Source of the DNA: Paenibacillus marchantiae
Lineage (GTDB): Bacteria; Bacillota; Bacilli; Paenibacillales; Paenibacillaceae
Assembly: GCF_028771845.1 (NCBI RefSeq)
Contig: NZ_CP118270.1
Location: 1,922,001-1,986,000 of the forward strand
DNA: 64,000 nucleotides
Reading direction: 5' to 3'
The translations under genes and the position numbers were made by a program. This document shows, piece after piece, positions 26,981 to 35,790 of the stretch. Numbering within the stretch: the stretch's first letter is position 1; each line of letters begins with the position of its first letter. The notes under the pieces are model-generated. The model saw only the letters and a list, made by a program, of their open reading frames with translations, was not told the DNA's origin and did not search any database.

Positions 26981-27946
26981 TTAATTGCCGGCATCCGCCC
27001 CGGTCGGAACATTCTGTTCCAGCCATTTCTCCACGGCAACTGTTTTCTCATACTTTGCTTCCTTAACCACATCCATAAAGGCATCCAGCTTGGTGAGGAA
27101 TTCACTATCGACGGATGCAAGACGCTGCAAGACGCCGTTGTATCCTCTCTGGGCGTTCGCAACCATTTTGTTCGTTTCATAATCAAAGAGCGGTGTATTG
27201 TTCAGCCCATAAAAGGTATACAGGGTATAACTGTTCAACAGATCCTGCACCTGCTTGGCCCGATTCGATTTCGGATGCAGCTCCAAGAATCTTTCCTGGC
27301 TGAGTGCTCGAAGGAGAATTTCCTGATAGCCAATGACCAGAGCTCCGTCATCCGCAGGCAAGTTTTTCGTTTCCTTCATCATGATGATGATGTATCTTGA
27401 AATATCCTCTGTAATATCAGAGGTATATTTCACGAGTGCCGCATAATTCATAATGGGATAGAGGGAGCCTTCGAGCATGACGAGGCGATAACCGCTGTCA
27501 CGGGCTTCTTTTAATAGTGCACGCAGATCGGAGTCCTGGGTACGCTCCATGAGTTTGGTGAAGCTGTCGTTCGTTTGGTATGCCTTGAGCATCTTGTCCT
27601 GAACGTTAGGAACGAGCAAGCGGTCCGTCATGGAGGTTAGAGCCTTCAGACGTGCATTCTCCAATTGAAGCACCATCAGGGTAGCGTGATGCTTTGTTAC
27701 TTTTTTGATATTGGATTCCAGAAAGGTGTCAGCCGCGGGTAAGCCGTTCTTTTTTTTGAGCATAGACTGAAACGTTTTATATATGGCGGTTGAACTGCTG
27801 GTGGTTACTTTGGTATCCGGGCTTAAAGGGGCGGCAGTAGCAGCTCCAGATGTAAATGCGGTTCCTGTAAAGATTGCAGCAAGGGTAAGGACTGTGATGA
27901 AGAATCGCACCCTTTTGCGTTGTCCAGATAAATATGATGATGTCAT
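26981..27946 (-). CDS. Secreted protein of unknown function
   Basis: A 321-residue product. The N-terminal signal peptide has a positively charged stretch GQRKRVR, then FFITVLTLAAIFTGTAF and a likely cleavage after AATAA. The rest is largely helical, rich in K, L, E and A, without cysteines or a recognisable catalytic motif. The start is supported by GGGAGG on the minus strand. It has no operon partner and shares the terminator at 26911-26951. I do not recognise the family. Confidence 0.75.
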   Translation of the reverse strand: MTSSYLSGQRKRVRFFITVLTLAAIFTGTAFTSGAATAAPLSPDTKVTTSSSTAIYKTFQSMLKKKNGLPAADTFLESNIKKVTKHHATLMVLQLENARLKALTSMTDRLLVPNVQDKMLKAYQTNDSFTKLMERTQDSDLRALLKEARDSGYRLVMLEGSLYPIMNYAALVKYTSDITEDISRYIIIMMKETKNLPADDGALVIGYQEILLRALSQERFLELHPKSNRAKQVQDLLNSYTLYTFYGLNNTPLFDYETNKMVANAQRGYNGVLQRLASVDSEFLTKLDAFMDVVKEAKYEKTVAVEKWLEQNVPTGADAGN

Positions 27947-28257
27947 CTGTGTGAACCTCCCGTAATTTTAAAAATAATAGGTTGTTATTCACTATACATT
28001 AAACGAAATTGGGAAGGATGTTGTTGCGGAATAATGACAAATTCTTCTGTTATTTTTAACCTTTGGAGGGTAGATGGATGAAGGGCATTTCTGCGAAAAT
28101 ATTTTTTGTGGGATTGGAAACTTTTACTGATGTTCATACGTCTTAGATGTGCACAGGAAATTACAGGAATAAAATGAAATTCAAAAACGATCACAATCTA
28201 ACTTAAATATTGAAGAGAATGGGGATATTGGATATGAAGAAAGCGGGAGGACGTCAA
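27947..28257. other. Divergent intergenic region
   Basis: Holds the promoters of the leftward secreted-protein gene and the rightward repeat-protein gene. I see no ORF, terminator or clear -35/-10 pair. Upstream in-frame start options for the rightward gene (28210, 28219, 28234) lie at its end and are judged less likely than GTG 28258. Confidence 0.4.
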
Positions 28258-31200
28258 GTGAAAAAGGTGATGTCAGCACTGGCCGTATCGGCTATGTTGA
28301 TGTCTGCACTACCAACGTCAGTTATGGATGCAGCTGCGAGAATTAGTATATATATCAATGATGCGGAGCTTTCGTCCGCACAGGCACCAGTCATGAAAGG
28401 TGGACGCGTACTGGTTCCTTTGCGGTCCATCTTTGAAGGATTGGATGCAACAGTAGAGTACACCAACAGAACTAAAACCATTAAGGCTAGCCGGGGTGAC
28501 CAAGAAGTATCGCTTACGCTGGGTTCCAAAACGGCTTACATCAACGGCGAAGCGATCGCACTGGATGTGCCTGCAAACACGATCAAAGGAAATACAATGG
28601 TTCCGATTCGTTTTGTCAGTGAAGCTTTTGGAGAGAAAGTATTCTGGAATTCCCGTAATCAGCGGGTAGATATCAAAACAACGTCCACTCCTCCTGTGGA
28701 TGAGACGCAATATGCAGCATGGAATATTTACGGTGCTGTGTCAGGAAGCAATGGGGATGGTCGTGACCTGACCGTAAGCTTCACACGTCCGACGTCCGAG
28801 AAGGCTGTGTCGGCATATCGGATTATGCTGGTAAAAACACGTGATGTGAACAGCTTTACTGAGTCTGCGGCATCGGCTGTGCCTGCTTCGAACTATACAT
28901 CCGTTACTCCAAATGGTAGTAACCCTAGACTGACACTTAATGCACAGACCCGTGACGTTAACGGGGATCTGTTGAATTCTAATGAGACGTATCGTTTATA
29001 TGTACTTACAGTGGGAAATAGCAACAACAGCTACAAAAATCTGCTGGCGTGGTCTTCCCAGTCTTTGAAATTAAACAATGTGAAAACGACGGTTCAACCT
29101 GTCACAGGTCTGCGGATCGCAGATATCAGTGACTATGGCGATGGACGTGACTTGGAAATTAACTTCACACAGCCGAGTACCACATCCAATATTACGTATT
29201 ACCGTGCTTTTGTAGTCAAGGCGAAAGACGCTTCTTCATTCAATCTAACTACAGCAAATAATGTGTCCAGTTCGAATTCAACCATTATTTACAAAGGTAA
29301 CAGCACAGCGGTCAAAACCCAGTTAAGTTCCTCGACACGTGATACATCCGGGGAATTGATCAAAAACGGAACATCCTATGTCGTGTATATTGTATCTGTG
29401 AGCTCCAATGCGGCAACAGCAGACAATAAACTGTCCACAGTATCATCTTCACTTACGCTGGGCGTAAACACAGCAACAGCACCAGTCATCACGCAAGTGA
29501 AAGACAATTCGGATTATGGAGACGGTCGTGACATTCAAGTGAGCTTCAACCGTTCATCCGATGAATCCAAAGTTGCTAATTATCGAATTTTCGTAGTGCG
29601 GAACTCGGTATCCAGCAGCTTTAATCTGACTACAGCGAGCAATCTGTCTTCCAGCTTGTACTATAACGTGAACAAAACAGGCAACAACATTACAACAACA
29701 CTGCCATCCTCCATGAAGGACACAAGTGGTTATAACGTAACGAATCTGCAAGATTATCGAATCTACGTTATGGCTGTAGGCAACCAGCAGAATGGATATA
29801 CCAATGCGCTGTCTTCCTCGTCGACACTGTTGAGACTGACAACGAATAGTAATGCTGGAGTTGCAAGCAACATCGGTGTGGCTGATGTGAGTGATTACGG
29901 CGATGGACGCGATCTTCGGGTTTCGTTTACCAGAGCTTCAGATGAATCCAATGTTTCTGCGTATCGGGTATATGTGGTCCGTTCCGGAAATGCAGGCAGC
30001 TTCACACTGAGCGCAGCTAACGCATCGAACAATTATTATCAGGTGAGCAAGACGGGTGGAAATCAGTCATTTACCCTCCCTAATTATATGGTGGATACCA
30101 ACGGTTACACAGTTTCCAATAACAATAACTATCGCGTGTTTGTCCTGTCGGTAAGCACAAGTGGAAACTCCAGTCAGAATGCTTTATCTTCTTATTCTTC
30201 ACAGATTACTCTGACTGCCAATGCAGCTGTGACTGCACCAAGCAATGTGACGGCAACGGATATTGGAGATAACGGCAATGGTAGCGATCTGCGTGTGACA
30301 TTCAATCGTTCAACGGATGAGACGAATGTGAATCATTATCGTGTGTTTGTGGTGAAATCGGGCAATGCGAGTAATTTCAATCTAGCAGAAGCTAGCAGGA
30401 ATTCGAACTATAAGCTCGTAAGCAAGAACGGATCAAGCAACTACCCTGTAACTCTAGATACTAGTTCCAGAACAACGGATGGGGACCTGATTCGTAATGA
30501 TGTGAGCTATAAGGTGTTTGTAATGGCAGTAAATAATAACAGTTCTCTTGCCAATGCATTGTCTTCAGGCTCGGGAGTGATCACATTAGCTTCCAATACA
30601 GCCGTAGCCGCAGTTAGCAATGTAACCGCAACGGTGAAAGATGCAGCGCAAGCCACAGGTAAAGTAACAGATGTGACCGTGAAATTTACGAAGCCTGCTT
30701 CTGATGCAGGCATTGGACGTTATGTGTTAATGGTTGTACCAGCTCTAACTTCGTTTGATCTGAATGCAGCTAAAATAACTGCAAAATCAAGTTATGCAAC
30801 AGTTGTTAATTCAAGTCCAACAGAGCTGCCCATGGTGCTGAAGGATAGCAACGGTAATGATATTCAAGCTGGCATAGCGTATAAGGTTGTCATTTTGTCG
30901 GAATCATCAGACAGCAAACGTGAATCCAGTGTGGCTACATCGCCTTTGTTCACGATTAATGCCAAGGCTCAAGCGCCCTCGCCTGTTGATATGGTAACAG
31001 GCCTGAATGCGACAGCGAATGATTCTTCCATTGATGTCAGCTTCACCAAGCCTAGCAATGAAACTGGAATTGCAGGCTATGATGTTTACATTGTCCAAAA
31101 TGATAGCACCACATTCGATAACGGCCTTGGTAGTCGAGTAGCCACTGTGAATAGTGGGGCTGGCAATCCATCAACAGCGAACGTTAACATTACCAGTAAT

Positions 31201-31389
31201 TCAACGGATTCGGATGAAGCTGTTTTCAAACCAGGAAAATATAAAATCAGAGTGGTTTCCGTGTCTAGTGACTCTGCGAAATATACAACCACAAGGTCAG
31301 ATATAGCTACATTTACTATTCCGGCAGTTCCTACGTCCAATCCGGATAATGGTAGTCAAACTCCTACTGGAGAAACTCCACTTCAATAA
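28258..31389 (+). CDS. Secreted copper-amine-oxidase-N-domain protein with seven fibronectin-like repeats
   Basis: A 1043-residue exported protein. The signal peptide is KKVMSALAVSAMLMSALP with a cut near DAAA. A copper amine oxidase N-terminal-like domain follows (~28-135, VPLRSIFEGLDATVEY ... MVPIRFVSEAFGEKVFWN). Then come seven modules of ~115-125 residues. Modules 1-5 carry a D/N-GDGRDL-like loop (SDYGDGRDL in modules 2-4), followed by strands such as VSFTR...YRVFVV. Modules 6-7 lack the loop. The architecture suggests a cell-surface or matrix-binding protein, not an oxidase, because the catalytic oxidase domain is absent. GTG 28258 has GGGAGG 7 nt upstream; earlier in-frame starts lack a good site. 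Confidence 0.82.
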   Translation: MKKVMSALAVSAMLMSALPTSVMDAAARISIYINDAELSSAQAPVMKGGRVLVPLRSIFEGLDATVEYTNRTKTIKASRGDQEVSLTLGSKTAYINGEAIALDVPANTIKGNTMVPIRFVSEAFGEKVFWNSRNQRVDIKTTSTPPVDETQYAAWNIYGAVSGSNGDGRDLTVSFTRPTSEKAVSAYRIMLVKTRDVNSFTESAASAVPASNYTSVTPNGSNPRLTLNAQTRDVNGDLLNSNETYRLYVLTVGNSNNSYKNLLAWSSQSLKLNNVKTTVQPVTGLRIADISDYGDGRDLEINFTQPSTTSNITYYRAFVVKAKDASSFNLTTANNVSSSNSTIIYKGNSTAVKTQLSSSTRDTSGELIKNGTSYVVYIVSVSSNAATADNKLSTVSSSLTLGVNTATAPVITQVKDNSDYGDGRDIQVSFNRSSDESKVANYRIFVVRNSVSSSFNLTTASNLSSSLYYNVNKTGNNITTTLPSSMKDTSGYNVTNLQDYRIYVMAVGNQQNGYTNALSSSSTLLRLTTNSNAGVASNIGVADVSDYGDGRDLRVSFTRASDESNVSAYRVYVVRSGNAGSFTLSAANASNNYYQVSKTGGNQSFTLPNYMVDTNGYTVSNNNNYRVFVLSVSTSGNSSQNALSSYSSQITLTANAAVTAPSNVTATDIGDNGNGSDLRVTFNRSTDETNVNHYRVFVVKSGNASNFNLAEASRNSNYKLVSKNGSSNYPVTLDTSSRTTDGDLIRNDVSYKVFVMAVNNNSSLANALSSGSGVITLASNTAVAAVSNVTATVKDAAQATGKVTDVTVKFTKPASDAGIGRYVLMVVPALTSFDLNAAKITAKSSYATVVNSSPTELPMVLKDSNGNDIQAGIAYKVVILSESSDSKRESSVATSPLFTINAKAQAPSPVDMVTGLNATANDSSIDVSFTKPSNETGIAGYDVYIVQNDSTTFDNGLGSRVATVNSGAGNPSTANVNITSNSTDSDEAVFKPGKYKIRVVSVSSDSAKYTTTRSDIATFTIPAVPTSNPDNGSQTPTGETPLQ

Positions 31390-31448
31390 TTGTAAAGAGT
31401 TTGATGCTTTGATGAGTAGTTTGCTTTGTTAAGCGCCAGAAGTAGTGA

Positions 31449-31590
31449 AGGGGACGGAATCGATTCTGAAGAAGCGGTAGCGCTCGCCTTTGTCTCCGAA
31501 TTTAAACCGTATAAAGGTTGAATCAAATAAATTTGGAGACAAGAGCGATCGAAAGAACGATCCGTAACCGGAACGGTCACTCCGAGAACC
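31449..31590 (+). repeat. Palindromic intergenic repeat, copy F (short type, + orientation)
   Basis: GGGGACGGAATCGATTCTG and the closing GAACGATCCGT form the outer stem with a bulged A, as in copy C. Inside are GAAGAAGCGGTAGCGCTCGCC, the central TGTCTCCGAATTT/AAATTTGGAGACA stem and AGAGCGATCGAAAGA. It lies just after the large secreted protein gene and ends GGAACGGTCACTCC, like copy E. Confidence 0.82.
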
Positions 31591-31625
31591 AACAATTTTA
31601 TCTTTCAGTTATGTTAACAACTCAG

Positions 31626-31658
31626 GCTCCCTTTCCAAAAGTGAAGGGGAGTTTTTCT
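31626..31658 (+). terminator. Terminator downstream of repeat copy F
   Basis: GCTCCCTTT ... AAGGGGAG followed by TTTTTCTT. It probably ends the transcript of the large secreted protein, with the repeat inside its 3' untranslated part. Confidence 0.7.
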
Positions 31659-31818
31659 TAATCTCAAAGGTTGTTCTGCTAATGTAGTGAATTCTCTGAA
31701 TCAAATATACTGCACTATAAAATCCTATCACCAAAAAGGTTCCTTTGGCCGTTGCTGCAACGGGGGCAACCGATGGATAATAGGAGAAAGAAGAGCATGA
31801 TCCGAAAGGAATGATGGG

Positions 31819-32736
31819 ATGCTTGCATTTCGCTTGACCGGCCTGCCGGATTCCCGGTTGCCTCTGTATCTGTATTGTGTGGGGACACAAGAAGAGAAAG
31901 TTCAGTTTAGACCGGATGGATTTCCGGTGTATCAGCTTTTTTTATTACGCAGCGGCAAAGGGGAATTTAAGGTTCCAGGTGAAGGTGTATGGACTGTGTC
32001 GGCGGGTGAACTGTTCGTGATGGAACCTGGGGTTGCACATGAGTATATTCCGCATTCCAAAACACACGGGGAGCTTGGATATATTGGCATTGGTGGAGAG
32101 GCGGCGGGGGCGGTGCTTCAGTCGGCGGGGCTACTGGCGATGGGGCCACTGCGTTTGTTCGAATTTGAACAGTTTTGGTCACGTCTTACGGATATCTGGC
32201 ACTCGCTGGGCGTTGGGATGACTGAAATGTGGAACAGTTCAACGATCATCTATCAGCTTATTCTGGACATGTCCCGGTCCATTCTCCCTCTGCGTGAGGA
32301 GACAGGGGAGCGAGTAGCACGGAGTGGATCATTAACACGTTCTGAGCGCGAGTCGGAATCGGCAAATGAAGCATTCACCCGAGCTGTGTCACTGATGCAA
32401 ACGCACTACCAGGATGATCTGCTGCTGAAGCATGTAGCTGAAGCCGTTGGTTATTCGGTGCAGCACCTGAACCGATTATTTCACCAGAGGCATGGGATAA
32501 CGGGACATCAGTACATGCAGCGATTGCGTTTGCAGAAGGCGTCGGAATGGCTGGACAAGCATCCACGAGCAAGTGTAAGAGAGGCTGCGGAGACGGTTGG
32601 TATGGAAGTGAACTACTTTATCCGCATGTATAAGCGAGAATTCGGAGAGACTCCAGGCAAGGAGATCAAGCATCGCATTCAGCTCAAAATGGAGAAAGAC
32701 TCTACGGGCCCTGTGGATCATCTATCTGAAGCTTGA
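31819..32736 (+). CDS. AraC family transcriptional regulator
   Basis: A 305-residue regulator. The N-terminal cupin-like sensor domain (~1-110) contains LLRSGKGEF and GELFVMEPGVAHEY. The C-terminal AraC DNA-binding domain (~195-290) has two helix-turn-helices: LLLKHVAEAVGYSVQHLNRLF, written here as a motif region, and SVREAAETVGMEVNYFIRMYK. The sensor suggests a sugar or other small-molecule effector. The ATG follows AAAGGA. There is no adjacent transport operon, so the target is unclear. Confidence 0.85.
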   Translation: MLAFRLTGLPDSRLPLYLYCVGTQEEKVQFRPDGFPVYQLFLLRSGKGEFKVPGEGVWTVSAGELFVMEPGVAHEYIPHSKTHGELGYIGIGGEAAGAVLQSAGLLAMGPLRLFEFEQFWSRLTDIWHSLGVGMTEMWNSSTIIYQLILDMSRSILPLREETGERVARSGSLTRSERESESANEAFTRAVSLMQTHYQDDLLLKHVAEAVGYSVQHLNRLFHQRHGITGHQYMQRLRLQKASEWLDKHPRASVREAAETVGMEVNYFIRMYKREFGETPGKEIKHRIQLKMEKDSTGPVDHLSEA

Positions 32737-32913
32737 CATGAACATTCCTTTCGAAGGCGGGATTAGTTTCAAACGAGTTGCTGGCCGTATCTAAGGTTAC
32801 AAATAAGATGTGGTACGTGATCACTTTTCCTCTGCTATTTAAAAATATTATAAAAGTTTACCTGAATGGTCTGAAAATAAAAATAGCTGTCGAGAATTTC
32901 TCAACAGCTGGCA

Positions 32914-32938
32914 AGGGGCCATAATGGCCCCTTTTTTG
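32914..32938 (+). terminator. Terminator after the AraC gene
   Basis: GGGGCC-ATAAT-GGCCCC followed by TTTTTT. A second stem AGCTGT/ACAGCT lies just before it. The rest of 32737-33053 shows no gene. Confidence 0.88.
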
Positions 32939-33053
32939 AAACTCGATATTCTATCTCATCACCGAATGTCGTACTTCACTCATACTTCATCATCTTCGCA
33001 CACCACATAACTGTACGAGATACCCAAATGATCCTACCCCACAAAGGGGATCC

Positions 33054-33890
33054 TTACGCTTTCTTTTGTCCAAAGAGTGGTCTCAACGTAGCCAATCCCA
33101 CAATCCCGATTACTAGGCTAATCCACGGAGCCAGCGTAAATACGGGAAGGCTGTCACGCAGCGGATATCCTACAAATAAGACAAGCACAACGATAACGAT
33201 ATAGATGACGATTCCGCGAAGATTGACCTGTGGCCTGGCCGTCTTGTCTGCTCCCTGGTCGTCTGGACGCTCAGCAAGGCGGCGAAGCATTTCAACCAAT
33301 GCAATACCTCCAACCGCCGCAACGATCAGGGAGAACAGGCTGATATGGCTAAATGGTTCCGTATCTCCACCCGTCCAACCAATAAATAGCCCAACTGCAC
33401 CTTGAATCAGCATGACAAAAGACAAAGCTGCCCAGGAGATCATGAAGTACCATTTGGGCGTCCGTTTAACTTGATCCTTAGTCTCCGCAGGCTCGGCTTC
33501 AACTTCTGCTGCCTTCTTGGCTGAAGTACTGCGTTCATTGGATTTGCTTCCGGAGCCCTGTACGGCCGTACTTGAAGCTCTGGATGAGTCCATATTTGAT
33601 TCACTAGCAGTTGCAGCCGGATTATTGTCTGCTACTCCTAGTTGTGAATAGATATGTTGTTCCAGATCAGGTCCATATAACTCACGAGCAGGCTTGCCGT
33701 CACGCTGAGCTTGTACGATGGCTCTTCCAGCCGAGAGAATCCATTCTTCCTGCGTTCTCTCATCGGCAGGTGCTTGACGCGCAATGGTGCTGATCTGATC
33801 AAACAGTTTTACATGTTCCGGTGTCATCTTACTCATTTCCGTCATTTGCCGATTCTGTATTTCTTTCAACTTCTTATAGGAAATCCCCAA
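33054..33890 (-). CDS. DUF1129-like membrane protein
   Basis: A 278-residue protein. The N-terminal soluble helical part (KKLKEIQNRQMTEMSKMTPEH...) and a low-complexity linker rich in S, A and E (~100-140) precede four hydrophobic segments. These begin at about YFMISWAALSFVMLIQ, ISLFSLIVAAVGGIALV, GIVIYIVIVVLVLFVGY and PWISLVIGIVGLA. The layout resembles DUF1129 (YoaT-like) proteins of unknown function. The frame starts at 33914, but TTG 33890 has GGGGGAG 7 nt upstream on the minus strand, so I prefer it. Single-gene unit. Confidence 0.65.
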   Translation of the reverse strand: MGISYKKLKEIQNRQMTEMSKMTPEHVKLFDQISTIARQAPADERTQEEWILSAGRAIVQAQRDGKPARELYGPDLEQHIYSQLGVADNNPAATASESNMDSSRASSTAVQGSGSKSNERSTSAKKAAEVEAEPAETKDQVKRTPKWYFMISWAALSFVMLIQGAVGLFIGWTGGDTEPFSHISLFSLIVAAVGGIALVEMLRRLAERPDDQGADKTARPQVNLRGIVIYIVIVVLVLFVGYPLRDSLPVFTLAPWISLVIGIVGLATLRPLFGQKKA

Positions 33891-33986
33891 TGATTGCTCC
33901 CCCTGTCTACACACGTTCTGATCCCCGGTGAATCTGGAGACCCTGACGGTATTTTAGTATACGGGAAGGGCTCTCGTTTCGCAAAG

Positions 33987-34106
33987 TCATTCCTTATAAA
34001 ACAACTGTTTACGATTCGACCATAGCCCTGCGCAGGCTAGAATGACACAGGTGCTTAGCAGCACCAGTTTTCCGTGACTACGAATCCATTCCAAGATGTG
34101 TTCCAT
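33987..34106 (-). CDS. Possible 39-residue single-pass membrane protein
   Basis: A short minus-strand ORF. It starts MEHILEWIRSHGK, has one hydrophobic span (LVLLSTCVILACAGLW) and a basic tail NRKQLFYKE. An AAAGGG ribosome-like site lies 9 nt before the ATG. The amphipathic start, one membrane helix and positive tail are typical of small bacterial membrane proteins. No homologue is known to me, so it may be chance. Confidence 0.4.
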   Translation of the reverse strand: MEHILEWIRSHGKLVLLSTCVILACAGLWSNRKQLFYKE

Positions 34107-34304
34107 GAATTCAACCCTTTCGCCAGAAGGAATCGGAGGCAAATGTTGGCTATGATATATGGCTTAGGTTCTCCGTGGTTCGCCGTTAATATGCGTAAGG
34201 GATCGTCCAGTTCTAACGATTGTGTGAAGAATGAATAAAGTACAGCCGATTCCACCACAATAGTAGCATTTCCAACAGAAACCAGGGATAGGAGTGTGGC
34301 AGGA

Positions 34305-34541
34305 ATGGATCAACAAACGGAACAATTAACAAGGAAGCTGCTGCTGAATAGCAACTCCCGCGGAGTAACGGATGAGGTTGTGCCAATGGAGGAGACGTTG
34401 GAGGATGCTGAATATGCGGAAGAGTATACAGAAGGAACCTTTCAGTCAGGGAGCTTCTGGGGGAGCTCGAATTCGGCTCATGAACATGAATGGCAGGGGC
34501 GTGTGGAGACCCATGAGATGTTCCGTCGAAGTTATGAGTAA
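34305..34541 (+). CDS. Small acidic protein of unknown function
   Basis: A 78-residue hydrophilic protein with a strongly acidic middle (EETLEDAEYAEEYTEG) and a serine-rich part SGSFWGSSNS. No membrane segment or cysteine is present. The start ATG 34305 follows AGGAG at 10 nt; an upstream in-frame GTG lies too close to that site. A terminator at 34567-34600 follows directly, supporting a short monocistronic gene. I do not recognise it. Confidence 0.6.
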   Translation: MDQQTEQLTRKLLLNSNSRGVTDEVVPMEETLEDAEYAEEYTEGTFQSGSFWGSSNSAHEHEWQGRVETHEMFRRSYE

Positions 34542-34566
34542 TGGCTTCAAGTATTAGGAATGATTC

Positions 34567-34600
34567 GAGTCAGCTGTGTTCAGCTTGGCTCATTTTTTTT
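34567..34600 (+). terminator. Terminator after the small acidic protein gene
   Basis: GAGTCAGCTG-TGTT-CAGCTTGGCTC followed by ATTTTTTTT. Confidence 0.8.
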
Positions 34601-34657
34601 GCGAAATTGCCGATAAAATGTAGACAAGGTACGTCTAGAAATGGACATTTACTCACG

Positions 34658-34686
34658 TTGACTTGAGGTTCACAGGATGATAATAT
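34658..34686 (+). promoter_or_regulatory. Sigma-A promoter of the alpha/beta hydrolase gene
   Basis: -35 TTGACT (34658-34663), 17 bp spacer, -10 TAATAT (34681-34686). It lies about 95 bp before the gene. Confidence 0.65.
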
Positions 34687-34780
34687 ACTAATATCATCTT
34701 AATACACATTAAACTTATCGGATTTATATATAATTAACAAAATGAACATGAGCAGGGAAGAATGGAAAGGGGAAATGGGC

Positions 34781-35611
34781 ATGGAGCGTCAGATCAGTAT
34801 TCGTCATGGGCAGGAAGAATTAACAGCCACGATACATTATCCGGTCGTCAAAGACATTAAGGAGGGAAATCACCAACAGCGCGTGCCTCTTGCTGTCATC
34901 TGCCATGGATTCGTAGGAAGTCGGATCGGTGTGGATCGTCTCTTTGTGAAGACCGCCCGTGAGCTGGCCGAAGATGGATATTTGGTGCTGCGCTTCGATT
35001 ACATCGGCTGCGGGGAGAGCAGCGGTGAGTATGGAGCTGAAGGACTTGAATCCATGATTACCCAAACACGTTCTGTGCTGGACTATGCGGTAAATTGCAG
35101 TGATGTAGATCCAACCCGTGTAACGCTGATCGGTCATAGTCTGGGTGGAGCTGTTGCTCTGCTGACTGCTGTCCGTGACAAACGGGTCAAGAATCTCGTC
35201 ATGTGGTCATCCGTGGGATATCCGTTCAATGATATTGTGAAGATTACCGGACGTGATGTGTACGATGAAGGGGTGAAACTGGGGTCTGCTGATTATCTTG
35301 GCTACAAGTTTACACCAGCATTCTTTGAATCACTGGCTGAACATCAGCCTTACCAGGAAGCCGTTAAATTTAACGGAGATGTTCTGGTGGTGCACGGCAC
35401 GTCGGATGAGATCATTCCTGTCGATTACGCATTCCTGTATCAAAAGGTATTCTGGATGCGCCAGGAAGGCCGCTGCGACAAGGAGATTATTTTCCAGGGC
35501 GATCATACCTTCTCTTCAGGCAAAGAGCGTGAACAGCTGATTACGCGTACGAGAGAATGGCTAGGAGAGCGTCAGAAGATTGAACAGGATTGGCAGCACT
35601 GGATGATCTAA
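34781..35611 (+). CDS. Alpha/beta hydrolase (acyl esterase/peptidase-like)
   Basis: A 276-residue hydrolase. HGFVGSRIGVDR is the oxyanion region, LRFDYIGCGESSG follows, and the nucleophile elbow is IGHSLGGAVALL. The candidate acid is in VHGTSDEIIPVD and the histidine in FQGDHTFSS. The frame opens at 34742, but ATG 34781 (MERQISIRHG) has AAAGGGGAA upstream; ATG 34775 is an alternative. Similar proteins are annotated as cinnamoyl-ester-type or general serine hydrolases. The substrate is unknown. Confidence 0.82.
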   Translation: MERQISIRHGQEELTATIHYPVVKDIKEGNHQQRVPLAVICHGFVGSRIGVDRLFVKTARELAEDGYLVLRFDYIGCGESSGEYGAEGLESMITQTRSVLDYAVNCSDVDPTRVTLIGHSLGGAVALLTAVRDKRVKNLVMWSSVGYPFNDIVKITGRDVYDEGVKLGSADYLGYKFTPAFFESLAEHQPYQEAVKFNGDVLVVHGTSDEIIPVDYAFLYQKVFWMRQEGRCDKEIIFQGDHTFSSGKEREQLITRTREWLGERQKIEQDWQHWMI

Positions 35612-35790
35612 GAGGGCTAAATATCAATCTCTATGATTAGGCTGGAGCATTCTATAGCCAACATGGATCGGTCCATAAGGTAACATGCGCGTCCATATTG
35701 CATCTGATTGGGATGTTAGCTTGGAAAAGCGCCTTCTTCGGGGTAAAATAGAAGGGTAAGCATCCTATCCGTGTCTGGAGGTTGGCAGCA

